Assembly (NCBI RefSeq): GCF_010183535.1
Contig: NC_071329.1
Location: 11,036,001-11,100,000 of the forward strand
DNA length: 64,000 nt
Reading direction: 5' to 3'
Source: Caenorhabditis remanei
Taxonomy: Eukaryota > Nematoda > Chromadorea > Rhabditida > Rhabditidae
Shown: positions 60,801 to 64,000 of the stretch, piece after piece
Numbering within the stretch: the stretch's first letter is position 1
Layout of the letters: each line of letters starts with the position of its first letter
Made by a program: the position numbers and the translations under genes
Notes under the pieces: model-generated
What the model was told of the DNA's origin: nothing
Database searches by the model: none
Seen by the model: the letters and a program-made list of their open reading frames with translations, nothing else

Positions 60801-62428
60801 TTGGAAGCCCCCATTTTCACAATTCCTGGACGAACTTTTCCTGTGGAGATTTTGTACACAAGAGAGCCGGAGTCCGATTATCTTGAAGCGGCACATATCA
60901 CTGTAATGCAAATTCATTTAACTGAGCCTCCTGGTGACATCTTGGTGTTTTTGACTGGACAAGAAGAAATTGATACTTCATGCGAAGTATTATATGAACG
61001 AATGAAGTCGATGGGACCTGATGTTCCCGAACTCATCATTCTTCCAGTTTACGGAGCCCTTCCCAGTGAAATGCAGACCAGAATCTTCGAACCAGCACCA
61101 GCTGGAAAGCGTAAAGTTGTTATTGCTACAAATATTGCTGAGACGTCGTTGACAATCGATGGAATCTTCTACGTTGTCGACCCAGGATTTGTGAAGCAAA
61201 AAATTTATAACCCAAAGAGCGGTATGGATTCACTGGTAAGTTGAACTAATATAGTCTTCATTTGTATTGCAAGTACTGAAATAGAGAAATAACGATACTT
61301 TTTCAGGTAGTCACGCCGATTTCCCAAGCTGCTGCAAAACAACGTTCAGGACGTGCAGGACGAACAGGACCTGGAAAGTGTTATCGTCTGTACACAGAAA
61401 GAGCATTCCGAGATGAAATGTTGCCGACTCCTGTTCCAGAAATTCAACGAACCAATCTGGCGTCAACACTTCTTCAGCTCAAAGCAATGGGAATTAATAA
61501 TTTGATCGATTTCGATTTCATGGATGCTCCACCTCTTGATTCTATGATCACAGCTCTCAACACTCTTCACACATTATCTGCCCTTGACGGTGATGGGCTA
61601 TTGACTAAACTTGGTCGTCGAATGGCCGAATTCCCATTGGAACCATCACTCGCCAAACTGCTCATCATGTCTGTTGACCTGGGTTGCTCAGAAGAAGTTC
61701 TCACGATTGTAGCAATGTTGAATGTGCAAAATATTTTCTATCGACCGAAAGAAAAACAAGATCATGCTGATCAAAAAAAGGCAAAATTCCACCAACCAGA
61801 AGGAGATCATTTAACACTTCTTGCCGTTTACAACTCCTGGAAAAATCATCATTTTTCTCAGCCATGGTGTTTCGAGAATTTCATCCAAGTGAGAAGTATG
61901 AAGAGAGCTCAAGATATTCGGAAACAACTACTTGGAATCATGGATCGACACAAGCTTCTTATGCGTAGTTGTGGAAGAGATGTATCTCAAGTTCAAAAAG
62001 CAATTTGCTCAGGATTTTTCCGGAATGCAGCAAAACGAGATCCACAAGAAGGATATAGAACATTGACTGATGGACAAAATGTCTACATTCATCCATCATC
62101 AGCATGTTTTCAACATCAGCCTGAATGGGTTGTCTATCACGAATTGGTTATGACAACAAAGGAGTATATGAGAGAGGTAAGTCGGGAATTGTAAACAAGG
62201 TAGCCTTTCCAAGCGCTTCTCATAATATTATTTGATTTTCAGGTTACTGCAATCGATCCCAAATGGCTCGTTGAATTTGCTCCTTCCTTCTTCAAAATCG
62301 GTGATTCCACGAAGTTGTCAACATTCAAACGAAACCAGAAAATCGATCCATTGTTCGACAAGTACGCGGATCCAAACGCTTGGCGTATTACTCGTGTCAA
62401 GAAGAGAATCTACAATCCAAACAAATAA
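57891..62428 (+). CDS. mog-5: MOG-5, DEAH-box spliceosomal RNA helicase (DHX8/Prp22 type, 1208 aa)
   Basis: Exons 57891-58061, 58350-58607, 59015-59813, 59893-61235, 61307-62176, 62243-62428. The N-terminal helical domain resembles PWI. An Arg/Asp/Glu/Ser-rich region (about 143-240) follows, then an S1 RNA-binding domain ([20 protein letters not shown]). The helicase core has GETGSGKTT (571-579), DEAH (668-671), TSATLD and [12 protein letters not shown], followed by winged-helix, ratchet and OB domains. It releases spliced mRNA from the spliceosome. In C. elegans, mog genes are needed for the sperm-to-oocyte switch. Intron 1 holds a 26-bp tandem repeat; intron 2 holds a MITE and a TA run. Confidence 0.96.
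58136..58220. repeat. Decayed relative of the 12674-13458 palindromic element (mog-5 intron 1)
   Basis: Shares the block AAAAATCCTGGTTTCAGAT and flanking sequence with both arms of the large palindrome, with about 15-20% differences by eye. Only an internal fragment remains; no ends are visible. Confidence 0.7.
58230..58307. repeat. 26-bp tandem repeat, three copies (mog-5 intron 1)
   Basis: Three adjacent copies start at 58230, 58256 and 58282. Each contains TATACTGGAAGACCGGGTTG and then CTAAAA, with one-base differences in copies 2 and 3. Confidence 0.85.
58621..58869. mobile_element. hAT-like MITE, diverged copy 3 (mog-5 intron 2)
   Basis: 249 bp with ends CATACTTGTCA and TGACAAGTATG and the same GGGCCGGGCC subterminal runs as the two other copies. 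The flanks GTTTTTC and GTTTTTTC differ by one T, a probable decayed target duplication. It starts 13 bp after the exon 2 donor. Confidence 0.75.
58983..59008. repeat. (TA)n microsatellite beside a mog-5 splice acceptor
   Basis: About 13 TA units end just before the TTTACAG acceptor of exon 3 at 59015. Length changes here could affect the intron's pyrimidine tract; probably neutral. Confidence 0.85.
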
Positions 62429-62580
62429 TTTTATTTCCGATTGCTGTATAAGTCTGATGTTTTTTTCTTTCTACTGTTGATTTTTAGAATCTTTTTCCGA
62501 GTTCTCTCTGTAGATTACGAGTATCCTTTTTTGTTATAAATAACCTCATTTATCATCATAGTATTGAAAAGTGTGAGTTA

Positions 62581-63489
62581 TTACTGTTGATACATTCCAC
62601 AGAGAACTCCGAAGTTCCAGTAGACCGTGTTTGTTGGGTCATTTGGAGCAACATCCATCTTGCAGTAAAAGTCATTGAAGCGAGCTGTACGGTTGATGTT
62701 TTTCGAGTCGATGGCAAACTGATTGCACTCTTCAATATCACTGAAAAATTGATGTTCGAGAGATCGCACACTTTTTTCCCACACTTACTATGTCCAAGCA
62801 TTGGCTGATGGCTCATTCTGTGCCCAATTATTGAAGAAGAAGTTTGGATTTGTGTTCTGATTAGTCAAGGCGTATGATTTTGTTGGACCGCAATCCGGAC
62901 CGTCAAGAACAGCACGATCTTTTGAAACACAATTCCTAACACGAACCCCATCGACAGCAATGGCTCCCGATTTTCTTCCCCATGAGGTGAGAGTATTGTA
63001 CAATTGAGTTGCAACGAAAGCTCTTTCGCCTTCACCTTCCATCATTGTCATCACTGCGTTGCTGTTCTCAGCCTGACATCTGCTTTGTCCCGACTCGATC
63101 AAAATTGGAGTTTCCGAAAAGAGTATTTTCATGCAGTAAGGAGAACGATTACCGTTCGCTTCAGTTGGAGCACGGAAGAGTGTTTCCCATCCAGCAGGGC
63201 ATTTTGGAGCTGGTTTCACTGTTGTCGTTGATGGAGTAGTAGCTGTAGTGGTTGCTGGAGCACTTGAAGACGTTTTGCAATCTTCTTCTCCTCCGCCATG
63301 ATGATAAGAGGATGGTGGACGGTGACCTCCTCCTCCATATCCTAAAAATAGTACAGCGTGACGGGAACGGAAAATTGAAGAGTGATAAGGTTCTTACAGT
63401 ACTCTCTTACCTGGCCTGAAAATGGCATCAGCTGGTTTGAATGTTGCCAAAAGGCCTAAAGCAATAAGAACGGAGGATACAGAGCGCAT
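62581..63489 (-). CDS. Secreted C-type-lectin-domain protein (263 aa)
   Basis: Exons 63411-63489, 62789-63341, 62581-62740. A signal peptide (SVLIALGLLATFKPADA) is followed by a Gly/His-rich stretch, a Thr/Pro-rich linker likely to be O-glycosylated (SSSAPATTTATTPSTTTVKP), and one CTLD with CPAGWETLF, CMKILFSE, the WAQNEP core (resembling the WxxxEP/WND region) and a final CGMYQQ. Nematode clec proteins of this kind are secreted, many from the intestine, and are often induced by microbes. Calcium-binding residues are not clearly complete, so sugar binding is uncertain. It converges with mog-5, with 152 bp between stops. Confidence 0.87.
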
Positions 63490-64000
63490 GCTTGAATACT
63501 TCTGTTTCCGGAAACTTTCTCTTTTATACGAATACAGTTTCAGGTTGAAAGGTTATAGTTGCGTAAATGATAGTTTATTGTCCCGAAACGGTTATATTTT
63601 TGCGGAGGCTTTTAGTGTTTATCACTTTTGCTGGAAATTTTGCAGATGAACACGAATTTTTTGCAGAAAAACGAATCGGATGTTCCTTCAAAACAAAGGA
63701 TGAAGATCAGAAGATCGTAGTTGATATTTTTAAAGAAATTATATTCGCATTGTAGAATTATTTCAGTAATCTCCTCTTGCTGTTTATTTCGATTATTATC
63801 GATAAAAATGAACAAACAACATAACAAATTTCATTTTTCTGAACTATAACAACAAAATCTACAACAAAAACAACAACATGAGAAGTTATCAGAGTTCAGA
63901 GAACTCTCTCGTAGATTCGAGTACTCGTAACATTATCAACTAAGTTGTGAAAAACAATATGTAATTTTCCACCCAGAATGAATTTATAGTACTTCTTGAT
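63490..64000. other. Upstream region of the lectin gene to the window end
   Basis: Should contain the lectin promoter. Short open frames on both strands have no recognisable product. AT-rich, no repeat structure seen. Confidence 0.45.

Overview
This is nuclear DNA of a Caenorhabditis-type nematode: AT-rich, short introns with TTTCAG acceptors, SL-type acceptors just upstream of start codons, tightly spaced same-strand gene pairs, and many palindromic MITEs. From memory the gene order (vhp-1, PLPBP homologue, bmy-1, DERA, algn-2, prdx-2, pkc-3, ccpp-6, rsp-4, NUDT9 homologue, brap-2, pink-1, F-box/LRR gene, mog-5) matches C. elegans chromosome II around F08B1, F09E5 and EEED8. I could not align it and do not name the species; remembered C. 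elegans PRDX-2 differs at a few residues, so it may be a relative.

Layout. 1-9.2 kb: the MAPK phosphatase vhp-1, with two long introns carrying 14 perfect AP-1 sites and two candidate internal first exons. 10.9-17.7 kb: a small secreted peptide precursor (-), a 785-bp palindromic element, a PLP-homeostasis protein, and an FBXO7/PI31-like F-box protein. 19-22.3 kb: a serpentine receptor, a VMA12/TMEM199 V-ATPase assembly factor (-), and the LRP chaperone bmy-1. 22.5-32.7 kb: exocyst sec-6, whose 6.7-kb intron holds two antisense genes (a second small secreted peptide precursor and an unknown proline-rich protein). 32.8-42.7 kb: an orphan gene (-), deoxyribose-phosphate aldolase, algn-2, prdx-2 and pkc-3. 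43.1-57.3 kb, all minus strand: ccpp-6, rsp-4, a NUDT9-like ADP-ribose hydrolase, brap-2, pink-1 and an RRM/F-box/LRR protein. 57.9-63.5 kb: the spliceosomal helicase mog-5 and a C-type lectin (-).

Most genes are housekeeping or signalling genes with clear orthologues; I rebuilt their exons by hand and the reading frames close. Likely operons by spacing are bmy-1>sec-6, DERA>algn-2, NUDT9>rsp-4, and F-box/LRR>pink-1>brap-2. The most unusual observations are: a palindromic MITE inserted in coding exon 2 of pink-1, three bases after the splice acceptor, which puts a stop in frame but also supplies a new in-frame ATG; the AP-1 site cluster in vhp-1; a candidate poison exon in rsp-4 beside a transposon; three copies of one hAT-like MITE family, two with perfect 8-bp target duplications; and two unrecognised secreted peptide precursors.
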